Part shown: positions 6,718-11,989 of the stretch, piece after piece
Layout: every line of letters begins with the position of its first letter
How positions within the stretch are numbered: the stretch's first letter is position 1
DNA from: an uncultured Corynebacterium sp.
Lineage (GTDB): Bacteria > Actinomycetota > Actinomycetes > Mycobacteriales > Mycobacteriaceae
NCBI RefSeq assembly: GCF_943914015.1
Contig: NZ_CALUAK010000079.1
Coordinates: 1-11,989 of the forward strand
Direction of reading: 5' to 3'
DNA length: 11,989 bases
Program-made: the position numbers and the translations under genes
Notes under the pieces: model-generated
Told to the model about the DNA's origin: nothing
Database searches by the model: none
Seen by the model: only the letters and a program-made list of their open reading frames with translations

Positions 6718-7077
6718 GATAGTTGAGGTTACCTCTTCTGTAGGTCGGCCTTGTTCTCACAGCGCTCAAAGCATTCCAGCGCTCGCAAGCATTCCAGTGC
6801 AGAGCGACACAAGGCTTGGTGGTCTAGCGACCACGAAAAAATACCTTGCGCGTTTCCTTGGCTGCTCGTTCGCTATGCCAGGCAATTGTCGAAATTCTCA
6901 TGGGAACAGGCAATCGAGAGCAAGCTATCGACAGCAGGCCATACAGCCATCACACTGTGGCTAGAAGCGACAAACAGTTTCAGCTGGCGCTGATTCGCGC
7001 ATGTAGGCGCATTTCTTCTGGGAGCCTCTTAGGCCGATCCGCCATCCATGCCACAGTGCAATGAGCGCGTTTTTACG
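6718..7077 (-). other. 360-bp gene-free gap between binding-protein and permease genes
   Basis: No coding frame with a ribosome binding site, and no family resemblance, was found on either strand. Contents seen: two adjacent copies of a 17/18-bp repeat (6763-6797); a perfect 6-bp inverted repeat GTGGTC-TAGC-GACCAC (6819-6834) flanked by GAAAAAA; and an 11-bp palindrome GAGGTTACCTC just before the permease start (6725-6735). No T-rich terminator follows the binding-protein stop codon, and I could not recognise a cobalamin riboswitch core or a DtxR-type box. It may hold a regulatory leader or internal promoter for the permease-ATPase-MFS genes, a small RNA, or a decayed gene. Confidence 0.7.
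6763..6797. repeat. Two tandem copies of a 17/18-bp repeat
   Basis: CGCTCAAAGCATTCCAG (6763-6779) is followed directly by CGCTCGCAAGCATTCCAG (6780-6797). They share CGCTC and AAGCATTCCAG and differ only in the one or two bases between. The pair starts 46 bp upstream of the permease GTG. It could be a duplicated regulator site or a slippage duplication. Confidence 0.75.
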
Positions 7078-8043
7078 TTAGAGGTTATCTGCGATCTGCT
7101 GGACAAACTCTGGCAGACGAGGTCCCCAGCGGGAGGAGAGATCCTCATCGAGGGGAATAATCCGGCCTTCCTTGACCGCAGTAATTGCCTGCCAGCCCGG
7201 ACGAGCGGCAACCTCCTCTGGAGTGAGCTGCTCCGAGGTGTGATCCACGAGGAAGATGTAATCCGGGTCGGAAGCAATAATGGATTCCTCCGTCAGCTGC
7301 GGGTAACCACTGGCGTCATCGGGGGCGATAGAGGACAGACCGAACTGGCCATAAACGTCACCGAGGAAGGTGTTGTTGCTCACCGTGTAGTAATCAACGG
7401 TTACCTCGTGGAAGTAGGTCTTCCCTTCGCCCTTCTTCCCAACTTTTTCCACCGTGTCGGTGATTTGCTTTTCCATATCGGTGGCTACGTCGGTTGCTTC
7501 CTCGCTGTGGCCGGTGGCCTCTCCGAGGCGCTCTACCTGCTCGTAGGCTCCGTCAACAGTGGTTGGTGGCAGCATCACGAGAACGGGAACACCCACGGCA
7601 GAAAGCCCCGAGACAAGTTCTGCGGCATCAAAAGACACCACGACGAGGTCTGGATCGTAAGTCAACAGAGCCTCTGCATTCGTGCTGCGCCCGCTGAGTT
7701 CCTCCTCATTCGGGGCCACTTCCGGGTAAGTCGAGTACTTGTCAGCAGCGACGACCGCGTCACCCGCGCCGATGGCATACAACGTCTCCGTCGCACTTGC
7801 GCTCAGGGACACGATGCGCTCCGGCTGCGCCTCAATGGTGAGCTCTTCCCCATTATCGCTAGGAACGGTCACGGGGAAAGCCCCCGTACTGGCGCTTGAT
7901 GGTGCGGATGTCTCTTCATTAGCCGGAGTGGAGCACCCAGCGATAATGAGCGCGAGAACACTCAGTATTGCGCACACAACGCTGACGAGTGCTGCCCGCG
8001 AACGCGATACAGGCGAAGTCAAACGGCCGACGTACGTATCCAC
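7078..8043 (-). CDS. Substrate-binding lipoprotein of a BtuF/FecB-type ABC importer
   Basis: 321 residues from the chosen GTG. The N-terminus has a basic stretch, a hydrophobic core and lipobox LIIAGC with Cys37 as lipid anchor, so the mature protein sits on the outer face of the membrane. The body is a class III periplasmic-binding-protein fold: ERIVSLSASATETLYAIGAG opens the first lobe, then YDPDLVVVSF, a long charged connecting helix, YPQLTEESIIASDPDYIFLV in the second lobe, and SRWGPRLPEFVQQIADNL at the end. From memory, the AADKYSTYP and SRWGPR regions resemble actinobacterial proteins annotated as vitamin B12 binding, but heme or siderophore ligands are not excluded. An ATG at 8082 gives a longer frame; AAGGAA seven bases before the GTG at 8043, a -10 box overlapping the ATG region, and a better signal peptide favour 8043. 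Confidence 0.85.
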   Translation of the reverse strand: MDTYVGRLTSPVSRSRAALVSVVCAILSVLALIIAGCSTPANEETSAPSSASTGAFPVTVPSDNGEELTIEAQPERIVSLSASATETLYAIGAGDAVVAADKYSTYPEVAPNEEELSGRSTNAEALLTYDPDLVVVSFDAAELVSGLSAVGVPVLVMLPPTTVDGAYEQVERLGEATGHSEEATDVATDMEKQITDTVEKVGKKGEGKTYFHEVTVDYYTVSNNTFLGDVYGQFGLSSIAPDDASGYPQLTEESIIASDPDYIFLVDHTSEQLTPEEVAARPGWQAITAVKEGRIIPLDEDLSSRWGPRLPEFVQQIADNL

Positions 8044-8057
8044 AAATAATTTCCTTT

Positions 8058-8069
8058 CACGAGCTCGTG
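8058..8069. promoter_or_regulatory. Perfect 12-bp palindrome in the predicted leader of the binding-protein gene
   Basis: CACGAGCTCGTG is a perfect palindrome, two bases from the ribosome binding site of the lipoprotein gene and about 15 bases downstream of a candidate -10 box. The position fits a repressor operator. It does not match the DtxR consensus I know. The regulator is unknown. Confidence 0.4.
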
Positions 8070-8083
8070 TTTTTCTGCACATT

Positions 8084-8089
8084 AGTGTA
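8084..8089 (-). promoter_or_regulatory. Candidate -10 box for the binding-protein gene
   Basis: The minus strand reads TACACT, with a weak TTTCGT 17 bases upstream (8107-8112). Transcription would start near 8077, giving a leader of about 34 bases that contains the palindrome and ribosome binding site and excludes the ATG at 8082. Confidence 0.4.
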
Positions 8090-8215
8090 GGCGGGCAAAC
8101 GTTTTAACGAAAAGTACCACGACTACCATTTTTTGCAATCCGCCGTATATTCATGGCCATCAACCCGAAACGAGACGTTACGATTGCGCAGTTAAGCAGA
8201 TATATTTACAGCAAC

Positions 8216-8244
8216 TTGGCATATGTATAAATTTTTGATACAGT
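8216..8244 (+). promoter_or_regulatory. Sigma-A-type promoter of the amino-acid ABC operon, probably leaderless
   Basis: TTGGCA (8216-8221), exactly 17 bases, then TACAGT (8239-8244) with an upstream TG (TGATACAGT), one base from an extended -10 arrangement. The predicted start is 8251-8252, coinciding with the ATG at 8252. No Shine-Dalgarno sequence lies before either ATG (8246 or 8252), which agrees with a leaderless message, common in corynebacteria and mycobacteria. Confidence 0.65.
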
Positions 8245-8251
8245 TATGCGC

Positions 8252-9178
8252 ATGAAAAGTTGGGTTAAAGGTGGCGCCGTCGCGTGCATCCTCGCGATGG
8301 CGACGACGCTCACCGGATGCGTGGTCAATGATGAGGGAGGTCACCCCGAGGGCTGGACGCCCGTTGAGGTGGAGACCGTTCCCGAAATCGCCGCTATGGT
8401 TCCGGAAGACATTGCCGCCGATGGCGTGCTGTCCTACGGTACCAACCCGCCGTTTCCTCCCATGGAGTTCAAGAACTCAGCCGGTGAGATCATCGGCTCC
8501 GATATCGACCTAGCTGCGGCTGTCGCTAAAGTTATGGGGCTCGAGGCCAAACCTGTGGAGCAGGAGTTTCCGTTGATTCTCCCCGCCATCAGCGCTGGCA
8601 CCGTGGAATTCGGCGCGGCTGGATTTACGGATTCAGAAGAGCGACGAAAGAACTACGATTTCGTCGACTACCTCGTGGCCGGCATCCAGTGGTCCCAGCA
8701 GCCCGGTGGCAACGTCGACCCGGATAGCGCCTGCGGACTCACCGTTGCTGTGCAGCGTGGCACCGTTTCTGACACCGATGACGTTCAGCGTCGCTCGGAA
8801 GAATGCGTAGCCCAGGGCAAGCCCGAGATCCACAAGTTGGCTTACGAATCGTCTGATACCGCGGCTAACGCCTTGGTTCTTGGCCGCGTCGATGCTTTCT
8901 CTGCTGACGCACCGGTCAACGCGTACGCCGTCGCCCGTGCCGATGGACGAATGGAGCTCATCGGTGACATCTACGATGCCGCGTACTACGGCTGGGCCGT
9001 CAAGAAGGGCTCTGCACTCGCGCCGGCTATGGCGAAGGCTCTCCAGTACCTCATCGATAACGGCTACTACGAAGAGATCATGAGCCAGTGGAATCTGGAT
9101 GACACATTCATCGACGAAGCCATGATCAATGGCGAACCACTGGATCAAGCTCCAGAAATGACTAAGAACACGAAGTAA
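8252..9178 (+). CDS. Polar amino-acid ABC importer, substrate-binding lipoprotein
   Basis: 308 residues from the chosen ATG; two extra codons if 8246 is used. It has a signal peptide with lipobox LTGC (Cys23) and then a family 3 solute-binding domain. Landmarks are GVLSYGTNPPFPPMEF with its aromatic/Pro ligand-site pattern, GEIIGSDIDLAAAVAKVMG, FTDSEERRKNYDFVDYLVAG, the interlobe CGLTVAVQRGTVSD, and YYGWAVKKGSALAPAMAKAL near the end. It captures an amino acid outside the cell for the permease and ATPase encoded directly downstream. Two cysteines flank the second-lobe entry (DSACG, SEECVAQG) and may form a disulfide, a guess from position. Ligand specificity cannot be read from sequence. The start is set by the promoter, whose predicted initiation point falls on this ATG. 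Confidence 0.9.
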   Translation: MKSWVKGGAVACILAMATTLTGCVVNDEGGHPEGWTPVEVETVPEIAAMVPEDIAADGVLSYGTNPPFPPMEFKNSAGEIIGSDIDLAAAVAKVMGLEAKPVEQEFPLILPAISAGTVEFGAAGFTDSEERRKNYDFVDYLVAGIQWSQQPGGNVDPDSACGLTVAVQRGTVSDTDDVQRRSEECVAQGKPEIHKLAYESSDTAANALVLGRVDAFSADAPVNAYAVARADGRMELIGDIYDAAYYGWAVKKGSALAPAMAKALQYLIDNGYYEEIMSQWNLDDTFIDEAMINGEPLDQAPEMTKNTK

Positions 9179-9193
9179 AGCTAGGGAAAAGCA

Positions 9194-10093
9194 ATGAACG
9201 AACCAAAACCAATCGAAGCTAAACCGTTGCGGCACCCCTGGCGGTGGGTGTTCGCCGCTGCCCTCCTTATCCTGTTTGTCCTGTTCGTCTTCAGCGCAGC
9301 GCGCAACGAAGCCTACGGGTGGAATACCTACTTCCAGTATCTTCTGGATAGGCGCATCGCCGTCGCCTCCCTGCACACAATCGCACTGACGGTCATCGCC
9401 ATGGTGATCGGCGTGGTGCTCGGCGCCATTCTCGCCGTGCTGCGTATGTCCCCCAACCCCGTCCTCGGTGGCTTGGCGTGGATTTACCTGTGGATCTTCC
9501 GCGGCACCCCAATTTACGTGCAGTTGGTGTTCTGGGGTCTCTTGGGCTCCATTTACCAGACCATTAACCTCGGCTTTGCAGAATTTGATCTCCAAGGTCT
9601 CCTATCCAACATGTTCCTCCTCGCCTGCCTAGGCCTCGGACTCAATGAGGCCGCTTACATGGCTGAGGTTGTTCGTGCCGGCCTCCAGGCTGTACCCGAG
9701 GGCCAGTACGAAGCATCGAAGGCACTGGGGATGAGCTGGTGGCAGACAATGAAGCGCACTGTGCTCCCCCAGGCGATGCGAATCATCATCCCGCCGACTG
9801 GCAACGAGCTGATCTCCATGCTGAAGACCACCTCCCTTGTTGTCGCTGTTCCGTACACCTACGAGTTGTACGGCAAGGCAACGGACATTTCGTATTCGCT
9901 CTTCGAGCCGGTACCGCTCCTCCTTGTCGCTGCAACCTGGTACATCGCTATCACCTCCTTGCTCATGATCGGACAGAGCTACCTGGAGAAGTACTACGAG
10001 CGCGGAGCAACCCGAGAGCTCAGCTCCCGGCAACTCGCAGCACTTGCAGATGCTGAAGGCAAACTTCCCGGCAACGTGACTATCAAGGACTAG
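9194..10093 (+). CDS. Polar amino-acid ABC importer, permease subunit
   Basis: 299 residues of the HisM/GlnP type. The N-terminus is cytoplasmic and Lys/Pro-rich, followed by a first helix (about 17-36), an external loop with several aromatic residues, then the conserved binding-protein-dependent transport domain. That domain includes SLHTIALT (59-66), IFRGTPIYVQ (101-110), and the EAA loop that docks the ATPase (about 152-190: EVVRAGLQAVPEGQYEASKA, LGMSWWQT). NELISMLKTTSLV (204-216) is also typical. The C-terminal tail after the last helix (about 265-299) is longer than in minimal HisM proteins and is charged. A single permease gene implies a homodimer. AGGGA lies about 6 bases before the ATG. 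It is 15 bp from the binding-protein gene and 14 bp from the ATPase gene, so one operon. Confidence 0.95.
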   Translation: MNEPKPIEAKPLRHPWRWVFAAALLILFVLFVFSAARNEAYGWNTYFQYLLDRRIAVASLHTIALTVIAMVIGVVLGAILAVLRMSPNPVLGGLAWIYLWIFRGTPIYVQLVFWGLLGSIYQTINLGFAEFDLQGLLSNMFLLACLGLGLNEAAYMAEVVRAGLQAVPEGQYEASKALGMSWWQTMKRTVLPQAMRIIIPPTGNELISMLKTTSLVVAVPYTYELYGKATDISYSLFEPVPLLLVAATWYIAITSLLMIGQSYLEKYYERGATRELSSRQLAALADAEGKLPGNVTIKD

Positions 10094-10107
10094 AAGGAAA
10101 ATCCACC

Positions 10108-10872
10108 ATGACTTTAATGATTGACGCTCAGCAAGTAGTCAAGGACTTTGGTAACCTTCACGTGCTCAAAGGCATTGACTTGCAGGTGCCGACGGGAACG
10201 GTGACCACTCTTATTGGACCGTCTGGTTCCGGTAAGTCCACCTTCCTCCGCTGCTGCAACCACTTGGAGAAGGTCACCGCCGGCCGTCTGTACATCGATG
10301 GCCAGATCATCGGCTACAAGGAAAAGAACGGCGCTCTGTACGAGATCACCGCGAAGGAGGCCGCAGCCCAGCGTACCGATATCGGGATGGTGTTCCAGAA
10401 CTTCAACCTGTTCCCCCATCGCACTGCGTTGGAGAACATCATGGAGGCACCCATGGTGGTCAAGGGTGTGCCCGAGGAGACGGCTAAGCAGCAGGCGATG
10501 GAGCTCCTCGATCTCGTCGGTCTGGCGCACAAGGCCACGGCTTACCCCGCGCAGCTCTCCGGTGGCCAGCAGCAACGTGTGGCCATCGCTCGCGCTGTGG
10601 CGATGAAGCCGAAGCTCATGCTTTTCGACGAGCCGACCTCGGCCCTCGACCCAGAGCTTGTCGGTGAGGTGCTCAATGTAATGAAGAAGCTCGCCGCAGA
10701 CGGCATGACCATGCTCGTGGTGACCCACGAGATGGGGTTCGCCCGCGAGGTCGCCGACCAGGTCGTCTTCATGGCAGATGGTGTCGTTGTAGAAAAGGGC
10801 ACTCCCGCCCAGGTGATTGATCACCCGCAGCATGAACGCACCCAGCAGTTCCTTTCCACGCTGCTGAAGTAG
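10108..10872 (+). CDS. Polar amino-acid ABC importer, ATP-binding subunit (GlnQ/HisP type)
   Basis: 254 residues. Motifs: Walker A GPSGSGKST (37-45), Q-loop Gln97 in MVFQNFNLFPH, signature LSGGQQQR (150-157), Walker B LMLFDEP (170-176), D-loop SALDP, and switch His207 in VVTHEMGFA. LFPHRTALENIMEAP and HEMGFAREVADQVVFM are typical of the amino-acid subfamily. A short insertion after the first beta region (IIGYKEKNGALYEITAKEAA, about 67-86) is longer than in HisP or GlnQ. AAGGA lies 9 bases before the ATG. It is the last gene of the operon, with a strong terminator 15 bp after the stop codon. Confidence 0.97.
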   Translation: MTLMIDAQQVVKDFGNLHVLKGIDLQVPTGTVTTLIGPSGSGKSTFLRCCNHLEKVTAGRLYIDGQIIGYKEKNGALYEITAKEAAAQRTDIGMVFQNFNLFPHRTALENIMEAPMVVKGVPEETAKQQAMELLDLVGLAHKATAYPAQLSGGQQQRVAIARAVAMKPKLMLFDEPTSALDPELVGEVLNVMKKLAADGMTMLVVTHEMGFAREVADQVVFMADGVVVEKGTPAQVIDHPQHERTQQFLSTLLK

Positions 10873-10887
10873 TAGTTTTCCCTCCGC

Positions 10888-10925
10888 TCCCCCGCACGCA
10901 GTTGCTCTGCGCGCGGGGGATTTTT
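10888..10925 (+). terminator. Rho-independent terminator of the amino-acid ABC operon
   Basis: TCCCCCGC (10888-10895) and CGCAG (10897-10901) pair with CTGCG (10907-10911) and GCGGGGGA (10913-10920), with a single A-C mismatch, loop TTGCT, then TTTTT. It is very GC-rich and sits 16 bp after the ATPase stop codon. Confidence 0.93.
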
Positions 10926-11274
10926 CTTTACCAACACGTGCACCGTGAACGGTTCGGGCAGCAGCCCGGATTCACACGGATCCGGATGGTCTCCACTGCT
11001 TAGCGCTTTGCTAACTGGTTCGTTTGTTGCACGTTAGTCGAATGTTTATCGAGCTCCGTCATTTACTACGTGCGATCGTTTCCTGACCTCGCTCGTGTGC
11101 TGAGCTTAAGCCACATTTCCCCTATCCAGCCGACCAGGCAGTCATGGGAGCATAGACACAATTTCAGAAAAGCCGCCCCAGAGGGACGGCTTGTCATCAT
11201 GCGCCATCATTCGCCCGCTGATTCCCTGCTCCACTGGTAGCCCAGCAGACCGGTACGCGATGCGAGATGGTCAG
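10926..11274. other. 349-bp gene-free convergent intergenic region
   Basis: It lies between the amino-acid operon terminator and the coaD stop codon. No credible gene was found. Visible elements: hairpin CGGGC-AGCA-GCCCG (10955-10968); the palindrome CGGATCCG (10977-10984); inverted repeat TTAGC-GCTTT-GCTAA (11000-11014); a 14-codon frame at 11042-11086 whose first residues (MFIELRHL) recall LysR regulator N-termini; and the coaD terminator at 11167-11192. The remaining bases, including 11193-11274, show nothing I can interpret. Confidence 0.6.
11167..11192 (-). terminator. Rho-independent terminator of rsmD-coaD
   Basis: The minus strand forms a 10-pair stem, AAGCCGTCCC with GGGGCGGCTT (one T-G wobble), around loop TCT and followed by a short TTTT-type tail. 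It lies 82 bp beyond the coaD stop codon. Confidence 0.85.
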
Positions 11275-11754
11275 CTACTTTTCGGCGCGCTTGCGCTCCA
11301 GCGCGGCAATGACGTTGTCGGGGAGCATGCCGGTGACATCCCCGCCCAACAGTGCGACCTCCTTGGCAATCGAGGAGGAAATGTAGCCGTAGGCAGGCGT
11401 GGTCAAAAGGAAGAAAGTCTCCACGCCGGTCAGCTTGCTGTTGGCTTGTGCCATCGGCTTTTCGTACTCGTAGTCGAGCCCAGAGCGCAGCCCCTTGACC
11501 ATGGCCGTGATGTCGTGCTTGGTGGTGTAATCCACGAGCAGCCCTTCCCAGTGGTCCACCGAGACGTTGGGGAGCTCGTGCACGCATTCACGGATGAGCG
11601 TCATACGCTCCTCCGGGCTGAACATCGCCTTCTTTGACTTATTCACAGTCACCAGCACGACGACGTGCTCGAATTGGGCAGCCGCACGCTTGATGATGTC
11701 CAGGTGTCCAAGAGTTACCGGATCAAAAGAACCCGGGCAGCAAACAGTTGTCAT
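11275..11754 (-). CDS. coaD: Pantetheine-phosphate adenylyltransferase
   Basis: 159 residues, the usual length for bacterial CoaD. It transfers AMP from ATP to 4'-phosphopantetheine to make dephospho-CoA, the penultimate step of coenzyme A synthesis, in the cytoplasm. Nucleotidyltransferase signatures: PGSFDPVTLGHLDII (7-21) with the TxGH nucleotide motif (TLGH, 14-17), MVKGLRSGLDYEYE (85-98) for pantetheine binding, and ISSSIAKEVALLGGDV (125-140), the ISSxxxKE motif. An in-frame ATG at 11796 lies 14 codons upstream inside rsmD and gives an atypical basic extension. MTTVCCPGSFDP is the family-typical N-terminus, with GGAGGG 11 bases before it. It follows rsmD by 7 bp, a widespread actinobacterial and firmicute gene pair, so they form one transcript. 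Confidence 0.97.
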   Translation of the reverse strand: MTTVCCPGSFDPVTLGHLDIIKRAAAQFEHVVVLVTVNKSKKAMFSPEERMTLIRECVHELPNVSVDHWEGLLVDYTTKHDITAMVKGLRSGLDYEYEKPMAQANSKLTGVETFFLLTTPAYGYISSSIAKEVALLGGDVTGMLPDNVIAALERKRAEK

Positions 11755-11761
11755 AAAGGAT

Positions 11762-11989
11762 CTATCCCTCCGTCTTGTGGTATACGGCCATATCAAAGCG
11801 GGTCGTGCCGTACGTCCTCTTCTTCAGCTTCTGCGTGGTCGGGTGAAAATCATCCGGCCAGTTCGGCTCCGGGGAATCGGTGGACCGCTCAAAAACAACG
11901 ACGGCCTCGTCGCGTAGCAACGGGCGTAGGGCCTCAACGATCTCATTGACTGTCTCCGGATCGAGGTCATAAGGCGGATCGGCCAACAC
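11762..11989 (-). CDS. rsmD: 16S rRNA (guanine966-N2)-methyltransferase, C-terminal part
   Basis: The last 75 codons are visible; the 5' part lies beyond the right edge. The fragment starts at the catalytic motif IV region, LADPPYD, typical of N2-guanine/N6-adenine methyltransferases, followed by a helix (NEIVEALRPLL) and strand EAVVVFERS. The C-terminal RTYGTTRFDMAVYH matches the end of RsmD proteins (K/R-x-Y-G-x-T form). Family members methylate G966 of 16S rRNA using S-adenosylmethionine. The coupling to coaD supports the assignment. The GTG at the edge encodes an internal Val, not the start. Confidence 0.9.
   Translation of the reverse strand: MLADPPYDLDPETVNEIVEALRPLLRDEAVVVFERSTDSPEPNWPDDFHPTTQKLKKRTYGTTRFDMAVYHKTEG

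Noticed and set aside
6725..6735. DtxR/IdeR-type iron box at GAGGTTACCTC
   Set aside because: It matches only part of the 19-bp consensus (TTAGGTTAGSCTAACCTAA), lacking the proper spacing and outer bases.
6718..7077. Cobalamin riboswitch between binding-protein and permease genes
   Set aside because: I looked on the minus strand for the conserved core and the GCCAGGAGACCTGCC-like B12 box; only a partial CCTGGCA/GCCAGG was present.
7048..7899. 283-codon plus-strand open frame opposite the binding-protein gene
   Set aside because: Shadow of the lipoprotein gene; no ribosome binding site or family match.
8044..8082. ATG start at 8082 for the binding lipoprotein
   Set aside because: The AAGGAA ribosome binding site and the predicted transcript start lie downstream of this ATG; the GTG at 8043 is better supported.
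8633..9595. 320-codon minus-strand open frame across the amino-acid transporter genes
   Set aside because: It spans the antisense of two genuine genes and their junction, with His/Asp-rich low-complexity translation and no domain.
11755..11796. Upstream ATG start for coaD
   Set aside because: It adds a 14-residue basic extension inside rsmD; the family N-terminus and the GGAGGG site support 11754.

Overview
The window looks like a chromosomal segment of a high-GC Gram-positive bacterium of the Mycobacteriales, most likely a Corynebacterium. The grounds are the mycobacterial-type PolA (Tyr in the O-helix, decayed proofreading site), GTG/TTG starts, actinobacterial-style lipoprotein transporters, a probable leaderless mRNA, and the grouping rsmD-coaD / amino-acid ABC transporter / polA, which from memory also occurs in corynebacteria (not checked here). 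Genus is an inference; no 16S rRNA or other marker is present.

Layout from left to right. (1) 1-3274, minus strand: a small exported protein of unknown function (2801-3274), then polA (122-2785), then the first 39 codons of a membrane protein running off the left edge. (2) 3360-3443, plus strand: tRNA-Leu(CAA), whose promoter region appears to share one AT-rich -10 box with the divergent exported protein-polA unit; a strong bidirectional hairpin terminator follows at 3454-3490. (3) 3528-8043, minus strand: a FecCD/BtuFCD-type metal-chelate or corrinoid importer, made of binding lipoprotein, a 360-bp gene-free gap, permease, ATPase (4-bp overlap with the permease), and directly after it a TTG-started major facilitator transporter. 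(4) 8252-10872, plus strand: a complete polar amino-acid ABC importer (binding lipoprotein, permease, ATPase) behind a good sigma-A-like promoter whose predicted start coincides with an ATG; it ends in a strong terminator at 10888-10925. (5) 10926-11274: a 349-bp gene-free stretch holding the coaD terminator. (6) 11275-11989, minus strand: coaD and the 3' part of rsmD, convergent with the amino-acid transporter.

The window is mostly housekeeping (PolA, CoaD, RsmD, tRNA-Leu) interleaved with two uptake systems. I found no phage, insertion sequence, CRISPR array or defence locus, and no convincing new multi-gene system. The items most worth a second look are non-coding: the structured gap with tandem repeats inside the metal-chelate/corrinoid transporter locus, the shared divergent promoter at tRNA-Leu, a perfect 12-bp palindrome in the predicted leader of the binding lipoprotein gene, and the MFS gene attached to the ABC operon. 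Several starts were corrected from promoter and ribosome-binding-site evidence.
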